17,537 nt of DNA from Planctomycetota bacterium (GTDB lineage: Bacteria > Planctomycetota > Brocadiia > Brocadiales > Brocadiaceae), in the NCBI GenBank assembly GCA_023261465.1, contig JAHFOW010000043.1:1-17537 (forward strand). The letters run 5' to 3'. The notes under the pieces were generated by a model that saw nothing but the letters and a program-made list of their open reading frames with translations, was not told the origin of the DNA and did not search any database. Shown piece by piece: positions 1 through 7,948 of the stretch (position 1 is the stretch's first letter; every line of letters begins with the position of its first letter). The position numbers and the translations under genes were made by a program.

Positions 1-290
1 AAATAACCAAAACTATATCGGTTTATTACAGTGGTTATTTCAGTAATCTGTTTAAATCAATGGGTATTGATGCTACCTTCCATAGTCTGCGGCATACATT
101 TAGCAGCCTGTTACAATCTGAACTTGGCGTAGGCGCAACGGTGGTGCAAGGTATGACGGGGCATTCGAGCTTAAGTATGTTGCAGAGATATTCTCACACT
201 GGATTAGACCATAAGGCTAAAGCAATAGAAGAACTGACGCAACACGTTTTGGGTAATAACAAAGAGAAAGTTTTAAAGGTGGCTAATTAA
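1..290 (+). CDS. Tyrosine recombinase/integrase, C-terminal part (5' end outside window)
   Basis: The reading frame is open from the window edge (frame of base 3) to a TAA at 288-290, so the gene begins upstream and only about 95 residues are visible. These contain the C-terminal catalytic signature of the phage-integrase/XerD superfamily: an H-x-x-R box (FHSLRHTFSSLL), then MTGHSS carrying the second conserved His, then QRYSHT with the nucleophilic tyrosine. The family cuts and rejoins DNA through a 3'-phosphotyrosine. The core appears intact, with about 30 further residues after the tyrosine. An ATG at 60 is internal, not a true start, because family homology continues upstream. Whether it serves a prophage, an integrative element or an integron cannot be told here, and I see no attachment-site repeat in the following 106 bases. 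It converges with the cation pump gene. Confidence 0.85.
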   Translation, partial: ITKTISVYYSGYFSNLFKSMGIDATFHSLRHTFSSLLQSELGVGATVVQGMTGHSSLSMLQRYSHTGLDHKAKAIEELTQHVLGNNKEKVLKVAN

Positions 291-396
291 CGGTACGCTT
301 TAGGTACGAAACAGATAATATGGCAATGTTGTATGTTATTAATTATGAACAACTTATAAAATTCAAATATTTTTAAGAGTAAAAAATACTGTAATA

Positions 397-3168
397 TCAT
401 TTCCTTGATTTTTTTTCAAAGAATTTAAAGAATTCCATAATTATAAATATAAAAGAAGAAAATCCCATAACAACAAGCCAGTCTCTGAATCCCAGTGGCG
501 TCACCTTGAAGATATCCTCCAGATAGTGACTGTGCACGATAGCTGCTTGTAGCGCAAATGAAATTCCTGCAGCAATTAACAACTTCTTATTCGTAAAAAC
601 ACCGATCTCAAATAAGGACCGTTTTGTATTTCTACAGTTAAAAGAATGGAAGAGTTGCGAAATGACCATAACGCAGAAAGCAACCGTTCTCGCCCGTTCT
701 ACATCGCCACTTATTTCTCCGCCTGTACAGCACGGAATCAATTCATTTCGGATCCAATAATAGAGATACCCTGGTTCTGTGGAGTTCGTGTAGTACAATA
801 TGTATAAATATGCAAAGAGTGTACTGAGAGCAATGATAAAGCCTTGAAAGATCATTACGGAGCCAAGTTTTTTGTCAATGATTTGATCCGTTGACCTCCT
901 TGCTTGCCGCTTCATAATATCCGGATCAACAGTATCGATACACAGCGCCAGTGCTGGTAATCCATCCGTTGCAATATTTATCCACAGGATTTGTATGGGA
1001 AATAATGGTAAGGGCAGATTAAATATTGATGCAAAAAGCATTGTCAATATCTCTCCTGTATTGCACGAAAGCAGATAGTGTATGGACTTCTTTATATTAT
1101 CGTAAATACCCCTTCCTTCTTCAACTGCGGCAACAATGGACGAAAAGTTATCGTCGGTAATGACCATATCCGACGCCTCTTTTGTGACATCGGTGCCTGT
1201 GATACCCATGGAAACGCCAATATTTGCCTCTTTCACAGCCGGGGCGTCATTGACGCCGTCACCTGTCATGGCAACTACAGCGTGCTGCTTTTTCCACGCC
1301 TTTACAATTTTAAGTTTATGTTCAGCAGAAACGCGCGCATAGACGCTTATCTTTGATACCTCTTTTTCCAAATCTTCGTTAGAAAACGTGTCCAGTTCCA
1401 TTCCATCAATTATCTTTGAATCCTGAGTTATAAACCCCAATTCCTCGCCGATAGCCCGCGCCGTATTCTTATGGTCTCCCGTAATCATAACGGTGGTTAT
1501 ACCGGCTTTATGGCAGGTTGCAACGGCGTCCCTGACCTCGCGCCGGGGAGGATCAATCATCGCCAGTAATCCTACAAAGATCATATTTTTTTCTACCACT
1601 TCAGGCACAAGATTGGTAATTTTTGCATCGAGTGTTCTGAATGCAACACCAAGCACCCTTAATGCATCGCTTGCCATTTTATTGTTTTCATGCACAAGAA
1701 CCTTAATATCATCTTCTGTTATGTCCCTGATTGAACCGTTATCATAAATTTTTGTGCAATCATTCACAATGATATCCGGTGCGCCTTTCCCACACACGAG
1801 CATGTCGTAGGGGGTATTTCTAATGGTGGACATCTTTTTCCGGTTGGAATCAAAGGGTATCTCTGAAACAAGAGGCATCTTTTTCGTGAGCGTTTCCTTC
1901 CACATCCCTGCTTTTGCTGCAGCGCTGAGAATTGCGCCTTCTGTGGGATCGCCGATTACCTTCCATGTGTCATTATTTTTTTTCATATGGGCATTGTTGC
2001 ATAATATTCCTATTCCCATGACCATCTTTACCGCCTTTTGGTCGGTATCTGAAAGGGGCATCGTATTCCAGGAAAAACGTCCTTCCGGTGCGTAACCAGC
2101 GCCAGAAATATCAATTGTTTTACCGTTGGTAAATATCTTTTTAACGGTCATCTCATTCTGGGTAAGGGTGCCTGTTTTATCCGTGCAAATAACCGTAGTA
2201 CATCCCAGAGTTTCCACCGATGGAAGTTTGCGGATGAGCACATGACGTTTCACCATACGCTGAACACCCAACGCCAGTGCAACCGTAACGATGGCGGGAA
2301 GCCCTTCAGGAATAGCTGCAACGGCAAGGCTTACCGAGGTAAGGAATGCCTCCAGCAAAGGGTCTTTTCTCCATAATTCCAACAGAAATACGATGGTGAC
2401 GATTCCCAGGCATACATAAACGATTTTCTTTCCGAACACTTCGAGATTGCGCTGGAGGGGAGTGTCTTCTTTTCCCGCTTCACGGATAAGACCGGCTATC
2501 CTGCCTAATTCGGTAAGCATACCTGTTTTTACTATAATACACGTGCCTTTCCCGCTTGTAACAAAGGTACCCATAGAGACCATATTTTTGCGGTCACCTA
2601 TTGAAAGGGATGGATTATTCATAGCGTTTGTTGATTTGCTTACGGGAGTTGATTCACCGGTTAGTGAAGCTTCCTGGGTTTGTAACCCAAAAGAAGAAAA
2701 CAGTATGCCATCGGCAGGGACATAATCCCCTGCCTCTAAAAGGACGATATCCCCTGGCACAATATTTCGTGAAGGGATCAGATGTGTTTCACCGCCTCGC
2801 ATCACCCTTGAAAAAGGAGCAGACATTTTCTGGAGGGCGGCAAGGGATTTTTCGGCGCGATATTCCTGGACAAAACCAATAATAGCATTGATGATAATAA
2901 TGGCAATAATAGCCACCGCATCAATCCATTCTCCCAAAAACCCTGAAATAATGGATGCTGCAAACAAGACCCATACAATAAAATCATTAAATTGCTCAAA
3001 AAAGAGTTTGAAAGGAGATGTGCCCTCTTTTTCCTCTAATTGGTTATATCCATATTGTTTGAGCCTGTTTTCGGCCTCATTATGGCTGAGTCCGGCATCT
3101 CTATTCGAATTAAATCTCTTGAGTATCTCATCAATAGGCATACAATGCCAGGGAGTCGCATCAACCAT
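397..3168 (-). CDS. P-type cation-transporting ATPase, P2A (Ca2+-ATPase/SERCA-like)
   Basis: A 923-residue ion pump of the inner membrane that drives cation transport by ATP through a phospho-aspartate. Visible in order: an N-terminal cation-ATPase domain starting around WHCMPIDEILKRF, TGES actuator loop (170-173), PEGL in TM4 (287-290), the phosphorylation site DKTGTLT with Asp330, the nucleotide-domain KGAP (461-464), TGDHKNTA (563-570) and the hinge TGDGVNDAP (635-643). Ca2+-ligand positions of SERCA are largely kept: Glu288 in TM4, Asn703 and Glu706 in TM5 (SCNTGE), Asn731 and Asp735 in TM6 (INIATDG). The TM8 ligand Glu appears to be Gln (VISQLFHSFN). Length fits full bacterial P2 pumps. 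Start chosen at the ATG preceded by AAGGA at a 9-base spacing. It lies 78 bases downstream of the gamma gene on the same strand with no clear terminator, so co-transcription is possible. Ca2+ is the likeliest substrate; Mn2+ or Na+ cannot be excluded. Confidence 0.93.
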   Translation of the reverse strand: MVDATPWHCMPIDEILKRFNSNRDAGLSHNEAENRLKQYGYNQLEEKEGTSPFKLFFEQFNDFIVWVLFAASIISGFLGEWIDAVAIIAIIIINAIIGFVQEYRAEKSLAALQKMSAPFSRVMRGGETHLIPSRNIVPGDIVLLEAGDYVPADGILFSSFGLQTQEASLTGESTPVSKSTNAMNNPSLSIGDRKNMVSMGTFVTSGKGTCIIVKTGMLTELGRIAGLIREAGKEDTPLQRNLEVFGKKIVYVCLGIVTIVFLLELWRKDPLLEAFLTSVSLAVAAIPEGLPAIVTVALALGVQRMVKRHVLIRKLPSVETLGCTTVICTDKTGTLTQNEMTVKKIFTNGKTIDISGAGYAPEGRFSWNTMPLSDTDQKAVKMVMGIGILCNNAHMKKNNDTWKVIGDPTEGAILSAAAKAGMWKETLTKKMPLVSEIPFDSNRKKMSTIRNTPYDMLVCGKGAPDIIVNDCTKIYDNGSIRDITEDDIKVLVHENNKMASDALRVLGVAFRTLDAKITNLVPEVVEKNMIFVGLLAMIDPPRREVRDAVATCHKAGITTVMITGDHKNTARAIGEELGFITQDSKIIDGMELDTFSNEDLEKEVSKISVYARVSAEHKLKIVKAWKKQHAVVAMTGDGVNDAPAVKEANIGVSMGITGTDVTKEASDMVITDDNFSSIVAAVEEGRGIYDNIKKSIHYLLSCNTGEILTMLFASIFNLPLPLFPIQILWINIATDGLPALALCIDTVDPDIMKRQARRSTDQIIDKKLGSVMIFQGFIIALSTLFAYLYILYYTNSTEPGYLYYWIRNELIPCCTGGEISGDVERARTVAFCVMVISQLFHSFNCRNTKRSLFEIGVFTNKKLLIAAGISFALQAAIVHSHYLEDIFKVTPLGFRDWLVVMGFSSFIFIIMEFFKFFEKKSRK

Positions 3169-3246
3169 AATGATTATCCTTATAGAAGACCCGTGACACG
3201 TTAATTAGCATATATTTGAACACAATTTTAAACGGATATTCATTTT

Positions 3247-4083
3247 TTAAAAAAATCTGCCACTTGTCAGAATTTCGAGCATCTCTTCTGTAACTTCTTC
3301 TTGCCTGGTATACATCTGGATAGAGTTCAGATTCTGAAGCTGTCTTTTGAGAGTTTCAGATGCACCATCCATACTTCTCAGTCGATACCAGTTTTCACTC
3401 CTGAGAGACTCCACATAACATCTGTAAAGGCTGATAAACAAGAATTCTTCCAAGATTTTCTCAAAAATTATTTTGGGTTCAATATAAGTGAATGGCGGAA
3501 TCCTGGTTGGTCTTAAAATACCCACCTTATAAATATCAGGAGGCAGGATTTGTTCCACAGAAATCTCTGCTCTTCTTTCAAATATAGAGGTAAAAATGAG
3601 AGTAAGGTTATAGTATTCTTTTTTATTATACAGATTCATTATTTTTGAAACAGTTTCTTTCAAAGACGATTGTATTCCATTGATACTTGCCACCGAGTCG
3701 CTGTAGTCTCCATACGTGATATGCTTCAATTCCAGGGATAGCTTTAACCTCTTCCCTATAACAAACAGGATATCATTGCTCGTAATTATTTCAAAAACAA
3801 AGTCTGCCATTTTTTCATTAAAAGAACCACACAATCCTTGTGATGATCCGAAAGCTACGAGAATCCTTTTCCCTTTACTTTGTTCGTTTACTGATACGCC
3901 TGGATAGTGTGACATAATATCGGACATAGCAAAAAGCAAATTTTTCTCATACGTTCTTGTATTCTCTACAAGATCATCAGTCCTTCTTATTGTTACTCCG
4001 GCATATGCTTTCATTGCAGTTACTATATCTTCTATGATGTTTAAGGCCAGTACTTTTTTTTCAATATCTTTCGAAGAAAGCAC
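3247..4083 (-). CDS. atpG: ATP synthase gamma subunit (N-ATPase-like operon)
   Basis: The central rotor stalk of F1, which turns inside the alpha/beta hexamer and couples c-ring rotation to catalysis. At 278 residues it is close to the family length (about 285). The N-terminal helix (KKVLALNIIEDIVTAMKAYAG) and the C-terminal helix (SLRSENWYRLRSMDGASETL, then LNSIQMYTRQEEVTEEMLEI) form the antiparallel coiled coil that enters the hexamer; the middle has the Rossmann-like domain (RILVAFGSSQGLCGSFNEK). Divergence from housekeeping gamma is clear but the ends are recognisable. The start is a GTG two bases after the alpha stop (TAG-AT-GTG); an ATG overlapping it is in another frame. This is the last ATP synthase gene of the operon, as in N-ATPase clusters. 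Confidence 0.9.
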   Translation of the reverse strand: MLSSKDIEKKVLALNIIEDIVTAMKAYAGVTIRRTDDLVENTRTYEKNLLFAMSDIMSHYPGVSVNEQSKGKRILVAFGSSQGLCGSFNEKMADFVFEIITSNDILFVIGKRLKLSLELKHITYGDYSDSVASINGIQSSLKETVSKIMNLYNKKEYYNLTLIFTSIFERRAEISVEQILPPDIYKVGILRPTRIPPFTYIEPKIIFEKILEEFLFISLYRCYVESLRSENWYRLRSMDGASETLKRQLQNLNSIQMYTRQEEVTEEMLEILTSGRFF

Positions 4084-4085
4084 AT

Positions 4086-5582
4086 CTAAACCCCTTTCTT
4101 TATGATAAAATTCCTCAATGTTTCTGAATCTTTTTTTCCAAACAGCCCCTCGTAACTAATACGATCAATAATTTCAGGGAATGTAGATTTTGTACTTTTA
4201 CTGATTTCATCACACACTTTTCCTACCGATATAATTGGTATGTTATCAAGTATTCCTGATTCTAAAATTATAAAGCTTAATACCTCATCTTCCAGAGTGA
4301 ATGGGTGGAACTGTGGCTGTTTGAGGATTTCTCTTAACCGTTCTCCGTGTCTGATAAGTTTTGCGGTTTTTTCTTCTAAATGTGCCCCGAATTTGGTAAA
4401 TACCTCTAGTTCCATGAACCTTGAATAGTCTATTTTCAGCCTGTCGGCAACGGTTTTCATCGCTTCCACCTGGGCTTTTCCCCCTATTCTCGATACCGAT
4501 TTGCCAACATCCACTGCCGGCCGAATACCTTTGTTAAACAGTAAAGTATCCAAATATATTTGACCGTCTGTTATCGAAATGAGGTTTGTAGGAATATAGG
4601 ATGATATCCTGCCCTGCTGTGTTTCCACGATAGGGAGGGCGGTGATAGAACCGCCGCCATAATTTTGATTGAGTTTTACGGATCTTTCAAGAAGTCTCGA
4701 ATGTATAAAAAATATATCTCCCGGATATGCCTCTCGGCCCGGCGGTCTCTTCAATAAAAGGCTTAACGAACGATACGCATCGGCATGTTTCGTGAGGTCA
4801 TCGTAAATGATTAAAACGTGCTTTCCTCTATCAAGAAAATACTCGGCGATAGCAGTTGCACTATAAGGTGCAATATATTGAAGACCAAATGAGTTCGAGG
4901 CATCAGCAACTACAAAAATAGTATTTGAAAAATTTCCGTATCTTTTAATCTCTTTAATTATTTTTAGAATATGCGATTTCTTCTGCCCTACGACTACATA
5001 AATTGAAATCACACCAGAGTTTTTTTGATTAATGATGGTATCAACAGCTATAGACGTCTTACCTGTTGAGGAATCACCGACGATTAATTCTCTCTGTCCC
5101 TTACCTATGGCAAGCATAGAATCAATGACTTTAATACCCGTATAAAGAGGTTCTGTAATAAAATCTCTTTGTAACAAAGAAGGGGCATCTTTTTCTACCG
5201 GATAGGATATCGTTTCTTTCAGTTCCGGTCCATTATCAATGGGATTGCCGAGGGCATCCAACACCCTTCCTAAAAGTTCTTCAGTCGCATTCACTGAGGC
5301 AATCCGTTCAGTTTTGTATGCCGTATCACCAGCCTTTATACCATTGCGTTCAGTAAGCAGCACAACTCCTATGCTATCAGTACCGAGATCGAATACAATA
5401 CCTTCGTCGCCGCTTTCAAACATTACCAGTTCGTAGAGCTTTGCATCTCTGAGACCGGCAATATGTAAGATACCGTCTCCAACAGATAACACCTTTCCCT
5501 CTTCGGTAACACCAATAGAGAATCTGGTAGTTTTGACTTTTTCTTTTACTTTATCAAAAAAAGCTGTTAATTCTTTTTCCAT
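4086..5582 (-). CDS. atpA: ATP synthase alpha subunit (N-ATPase-like)
   Basis: Non-catalytic nucleotide-binding subunit of the F1 hexamer, 498 residues, close to the usual 500-510. Seen: N-terminal beta-barrel beginning near EEGKVLSVGDGILHIAGL, P-loop GDSSTGKT at 169-176, and SVSR with the arginine finger Arg365 that reaches the neighbouring catalytic site, followed by the C-terminal helical bundle. The P-loop departs from the usual GDRQTGKT: Arg and Gln at 171-172 are both Ser, the Gln being a non-catalytic-site residue in classical alpha. The N-terminal helix that binds delta in standard enzymes is short and different (MEKELTAFFDKVKEK), in keeping with an enzyme without free delta. Starts five bases after the b stop, ends two bases before gamma. 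Confidence 0.95.
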   Translation of the reverse strand: MEKELTAFFDKVKEKVKTTRFSIGVTEEGKVLSVGDGILHIAGLRDAKLYELVMFESGDEGIVFDLGTDSIGVVLLTERNGIKAGDTAYKTERIASVNATEELLGRVLDALGNPIDNGPELKETISYPVEKDAPSLLQRDFITEPLYTGIKVIDSMLAIGKGQRELIVGDSSTGKTSIAVDTIINQKNSGVISIYVVVGQKKSHILKIIKEIKRYGNFSNTIFVVADASNSFGLQYIAPYSATAIAEYFLDRGKHVLIIYDDLTKHADAYRSLSLLLKRPPGREAYPGDIFFIHSRLLERSVKLNQNYGGGSITALPIVETQQGRISSYIPTNLISITDGQIYLDTLLFNKGIRPAVDVGKSVSRIGGKAQVEAMKTVADRLKIDYSRFMELEVFTKFGAHLEEKTAKLIRHGERLREILKQPQFHPFTLEDEVLSFIILESGILDNIPIISVGKVCDEISKSTKSTFPEIIDRISYEGLFGKKDSETLRNFIIKKGV

Positions 5583-5587
5583 TTATG

Positions 5588-6328
5588 TTATGCAGTTTCT
5601 TTGAGTTTTATGGTAAGTGTGTTTATTTGACCAGCGAGCGATGAATCGTAAATCATATCATAGGCCTTTATCCTTACTCCTGCGATAAGAGTCTTATCAA
5701 TGGTCGTATTCATTTTTACTTTTTTTGCAAGCCGTGATTCAAGAGTTTCTTGAAATGTTTTTACATCGTCTACAGGTAATGGATATGCGGTAACGAGGTA
5801 TATCTTTAATATCTCCTCTTTTTCTTTTATTTCGGAAATATCTGAAATAATTTTCCCGCTTTCTTTCAAGAGCTTTCTAAATATGGCCTTATGAAGCTCT
5901 TCGTCTGAAATGTCTTTTAAAACGTTTGATGCAAAAACGGAGACAATCTCAAGAGTCTTGTTTTTCAGTTCTGATTCTATCCTCTTTTTTTCTGCATCAA
6001 ACAATGCCTTTTCTTTTTCGTTTATTTTAACTGCGTCTTTCTCTGCCTCACTGAGTAACTTGTTTCTGTCTTTAAGGGCTTCTTCCCTTGTTTGTCCGAG
6101 TATCTGGTTTTGAAGTTCTTTTAACTTTTTCAGTTCTTCCTGATGTTTTTCCTTAATCTCCAGTGCCTCTATCTTTGTCTTTTCAGCATCCTCGACAGTT
6201 TTTGCTATAAGTCCTCTCCGTTTTTCAATAATTTCCCGTATAGGCTTATATAATATCCTTCTCAGGATATAGAGTAAAACAACAAAGTTTATTATCTGAA
6301 AAATGAGTGTCCAGATATTGAATTTCAT
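5588..6328 (-). CDS. atpF: ATP synthase b subunit with C-terminal delta-like domain (b-delta fusion)
   Basis: Peripheral stalk of the Fo motor, 246 residues against about 155-160 for an ordinary b. Seen: one membrane helix (residues 5-25, IWTLIFQIINFVVLLYIL), a long charged heptad-like helix (about 28-150, rich in Glu/Lys), then a globular tail (about 175-246). The tail reads KIYLVTAYPLP, ESRLAKKVKMNTTIDKTL, IAGVRIKAYDMIYDSSLAGQ, which matches by eye the beta-alpha pattern and IAGV-R-x-x-D-x-x-x-D-x-S-x-x-G-x-(I/L) signature at the end of the delta/OSCP subunit. No separate delta gene lies in the operon, so this one chain probably supplies both stalk and the link to F1. The start overlaps the c stop by ATGA, indicating translational coupling. 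Confidence 0.88.
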   Translation of the reverse strand: MKFNIWTLIFQIINFVVLLYILRRILYKPIREIIEKRRGLIAKTVEDAEKTKIEALEIKEKHQEELKKLKELQNQILGQTREEALKDRNKLLSEAEKDAVKINEKEKALFDAEKKRIESELKNKTLEIVSVFASNVLKDISDEELHKAIFRKLLKESGKIISDISEIKEKEEILKIYLVTAYPLPVDDVKTFQETLESRLAKKVKMNTTIDKTLIAGVRIKAYDMIYDSSLAGQINTLTIKLKETA

Positions 6329-6591
6329 TTTAAAATGTATCCGATAAGAGGATTTGCAAAAAGGAGAATCAAGGCAATTACAAATGCATAGATAGCAATG
6401 GATTCAATCAAAGCCATTCCAACAAAAAGTGCCCTCATAATTTTATCAGAAGCCTCAGGTTGCCTTGCTATAGCATCAAGTGCCTCTGTAAGCGCCTTGC
6501 CCAATGCCTTTGCTGGCCCGTAACCACCAATAGCCATTACAATGGCCGCCGATATTATCGAAACAGAAATAACTACGGTTTTAGCGTCCAT
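6325..6591 (-). CDS. atpE: ATP synthase c subunit (rotor ring)
   Basis: Hairpin protein of the ion-carrying rotor ring, 88 residues. Helix 1 runs about 5-41, the polar loop is ARQPEA (42-47), and helix 2 carries the ion-binding carboxylate Glu63 followed by Ser64 and Tyr68 (GMALIESIAIY). Aligned without gaps on ARQPEA to the Ilyobacter tartaricus Na+ ring, the position of its Gln32 is Leu30 here and Thr67 is Ile65; helix 1 has no Gln at all but does carry Glu36 and Asp39. The Glu-Ser pair alone is also seen in H+ enzymes, so H+ coupling is the more likely reading. A GGGAG ribosome site lies six bases before the ATG, stronger spacing than other operon genes, as expected for the subunit needed in many copies. 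Confidence 0.95.
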   Translation of the reverse strand: MDAKTVVISVSIISAAIVMAIGGYGPAKALGKALTEALDAIARQPEASDKIMRALFVGMALIESIAIYAFVIALILLFANPLIGYILK

Positions 6592-6603
6592 ATAAGTCTC
6601 CCA

Positions 6604-7269
6604 TTAAGATTTCGCTTTAATTCCGCCTGCAATAAACACCAGAGTTAAAATACCAAATATATATGCCTGTATAAGGCCAATAATGATATGCAATAGACTA
6701 AACGGAATCGGCACCAGTAATCCAACGATCCCGAGGAGTATTATAGCAATCATATCACCGCTTAACATATTTCCAAAAAGCCTTACGGCAAGCGCAACTG
6801 TCCTTGTAACCTCTGCTATGAGGTGGAAAGGAAGTAATAGCCATGTTGGTTCTTTATAGTGCATAAGATATCCTTTCAACCCTTGTGTTGAAATACCAAT
6901 GACGTGAGTCATTGAAAAAGATATTAACGCATATGCAAAGGTTGTATTGAGGTCAGCGGTCGGGGTCTTCAATCCCGGTATTAAACCAGTCAGATTGGAG
7001 AAACCAATAAATATCCATAGGGTACCCAGCATAGGAACAACCAACCACGGATCCAAAGGCAGGATATCTTTTATCGTTTTTTCCATGGCCTCAATGATAG
7101 CCTCTAAAATCTCCTGGCAAAAAGAAGGCTTTATGGAGAGTCTCCGTGTCGCAAGGTAACAAATTGTTATTATGGCCACCATGACAAACCATGTAGTAAT
7201 AACTGTGTCTGTAATATGAACAGGGCCGATTGAAAAAACTGTTTCCGGGAAAATATTAAATATTTTCAT
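6604..7269 (-). CDS. atpB: ATP synthase a subunit (stator channel)
   Basis: Membrane stator protein that forms the two ion half-channels against the c ring, 221 residues (short compared with about 270 in E. coli but normal for this branch). Several hydrophobic helices are visible; the family signature LAVRLFGNMLSG holds the essential Arg163, and a conserved Gln lies in the last helix (GLIQAYIFGILTLVF). The N-terminal motif FNIFPETVFSIGPVHITDTV is typical of ATP6. Its ATG shares one base with the stop of the AtpI/AtpQ-like gene (TAATG), leaving no room for an atpR gene between them. The c gene follows after 12 bases. Confidence 0.94.
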   Translation of the reverse strand: MKIFNIFPETVFSIGPVHITDTVITTWFVMVAIITICYLATRRLSIKPSFCQEILEAIIEAMEKTIKDILPLDPWLVVPMLGTLWIFIGFSNLTGLIPGLKTPTADLNTTFAYALISFSMTHVIGISTQGLKGYLMHYKEPTWLLLPFHLIAEVTRTVALAVRLFGNMLSGDMIAIILLGIVGLLVPIPFSLLHIIIGLIQAYIFGILTLVFIAGGIKAKS

Positions 7270-7544
7270 TACTGGGGTTTCCTGACGAACAAATACCAGA
7301 CATTATAAATACCAACGGCTATGCCAATCATAATAAGTGTTATTGTCCATGAAATGCCTTCTCCGTGCATTTTTTTATCCAGATACCTTCCAAGATAAGC
7401 CCCGCCAACTACCGGGATAACAAAGACCCATCCGCCAACACCAAGGACATTAGCATAGCGCCAGAAATTTGATTTCTCCTTTCGGGCACTCAGCAGTTCT
7501 TTTGCAGATTTCTCAATATCTCTGGAGAATTTTTTATTTTCCAT
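7269..7544 (-). CDS. AtpI/AtpQ-like small membrane protein of the ATP synthase operon
   Basis: A 91-residue protein with a charged N-terminus (about 1-25) and two membrane helices: about 32-50 (VLGVGGWVFVIPVVGGAYLG) and about 64-87 (WTITLIMIGIAVGIYNVWYL). The stretch GGAYLGRYLDKK between them is the hallmark of the ATPase_gene1 family (Pfam-type name), called AtpQ in N-ATPase operons and AtpI/AtpZ elsewhere. Family members are thought to help c-ring assembly or carry divalent cations; neither role can be read from the sequence. Start chosen at the ATG overlapping the epsilon stop (TGATG) rather than the TTG one codon earlier. In N-ATPase operons this gene is followed by atpR, but here it runs directly into atpB. 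Confidence 0.85.
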   Translation of the reverse strand: MENKKFSRDIEKSAKELLSARKEKSNFWRYANVLGVGGWVFVIPVVGGAYLGRYLDKKMHGEGISWTITLIMIGIAVGIYNVWYLFVRKPQ

Positions 7545-7948
7545 CAAGGACTTCCTTTAACCAATTTTATAGTCTTTTCCATAAACGACTTTTCGATTCC
7601 CCCAAAAATCTCACGAAAAGCCATTTCCGACTCGTCCCTTTTCTTAAAGGTATTTTCAATTATTTCTGCAAGCATTTCAGCATTGTCGCTTTCAAACACC
7701 TCTTTTGATGTAATGGTTACTGTTCCGTCCCTTACGCTCAATATTCCTTCATCAATCGCAAGAAAGATTTCTTTGCCATCTCCATCGGTGTAATAACAAA
7801 GAGAGGGTAATAGTACTGTTAAGAAATTCGCATGCCCTTTCATGATACCAAAAAATCCTGTCTTATCCTTTAACCTGATATATTTGATATCTTTTTCAAA
7901 CACTTTGGTTGGTGTTACTACATTTAATTTAAAGACCGGCGTATTCAT
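7544..7948 (-). CDS. atpC: ATP synthase epsilon subunit
   Basis: Small F1 subunit at the foot of the gamma shaft, 134 residues, normal length. The N-terminal beta-sandwich is clear (FKLNVVTPTKVFEKDIKYIR, then GFFGIMKGHANFLTVLLPS and IDEGILSVRDGTVTI, about 3-83), matching the family pattern of G-x-G-I-x-x-x-H. The C-terminal part is helical and charged (about 90-134) and is not closely similar to the inhibitory hairpin of E. coli epsilon. The ATG overlaps the beta stop by ATGA, and its own stop overlaps the next start. Placement directly after beta and at the front of the operon is the N-ATPase arrangement; housekeeping operons put it last. Confidence 0.92.
   Translation of the reverse strand: MNTPVFKLNVVTPTKVFEKDIKYIRLKDKTGFFGIMKGHANFLTVLLPSLCYYTDGDGKEIFLAIDEGILSVRDGTVTITSKEVFESDNAEMLAEIIENTFKKRDESEMAFREIFGGIEKSFMEKTIKLVKGSP

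Noticed and set aside
291..396. Bidirectional terminator between the recombinase and the cation pump
   Set aside because: Only 4-5 base stems (GTAC/GTAC, GTTGT/ACAAC) without proper T runs can be found.
7269..7544. Reading the 91-residue membrane protein as AtpR
   Set aside because: It has two helices and the GGAYLGRYLDKK signature of the AtpI/AtpQ-type family, not the three-helix AtpR pattern.
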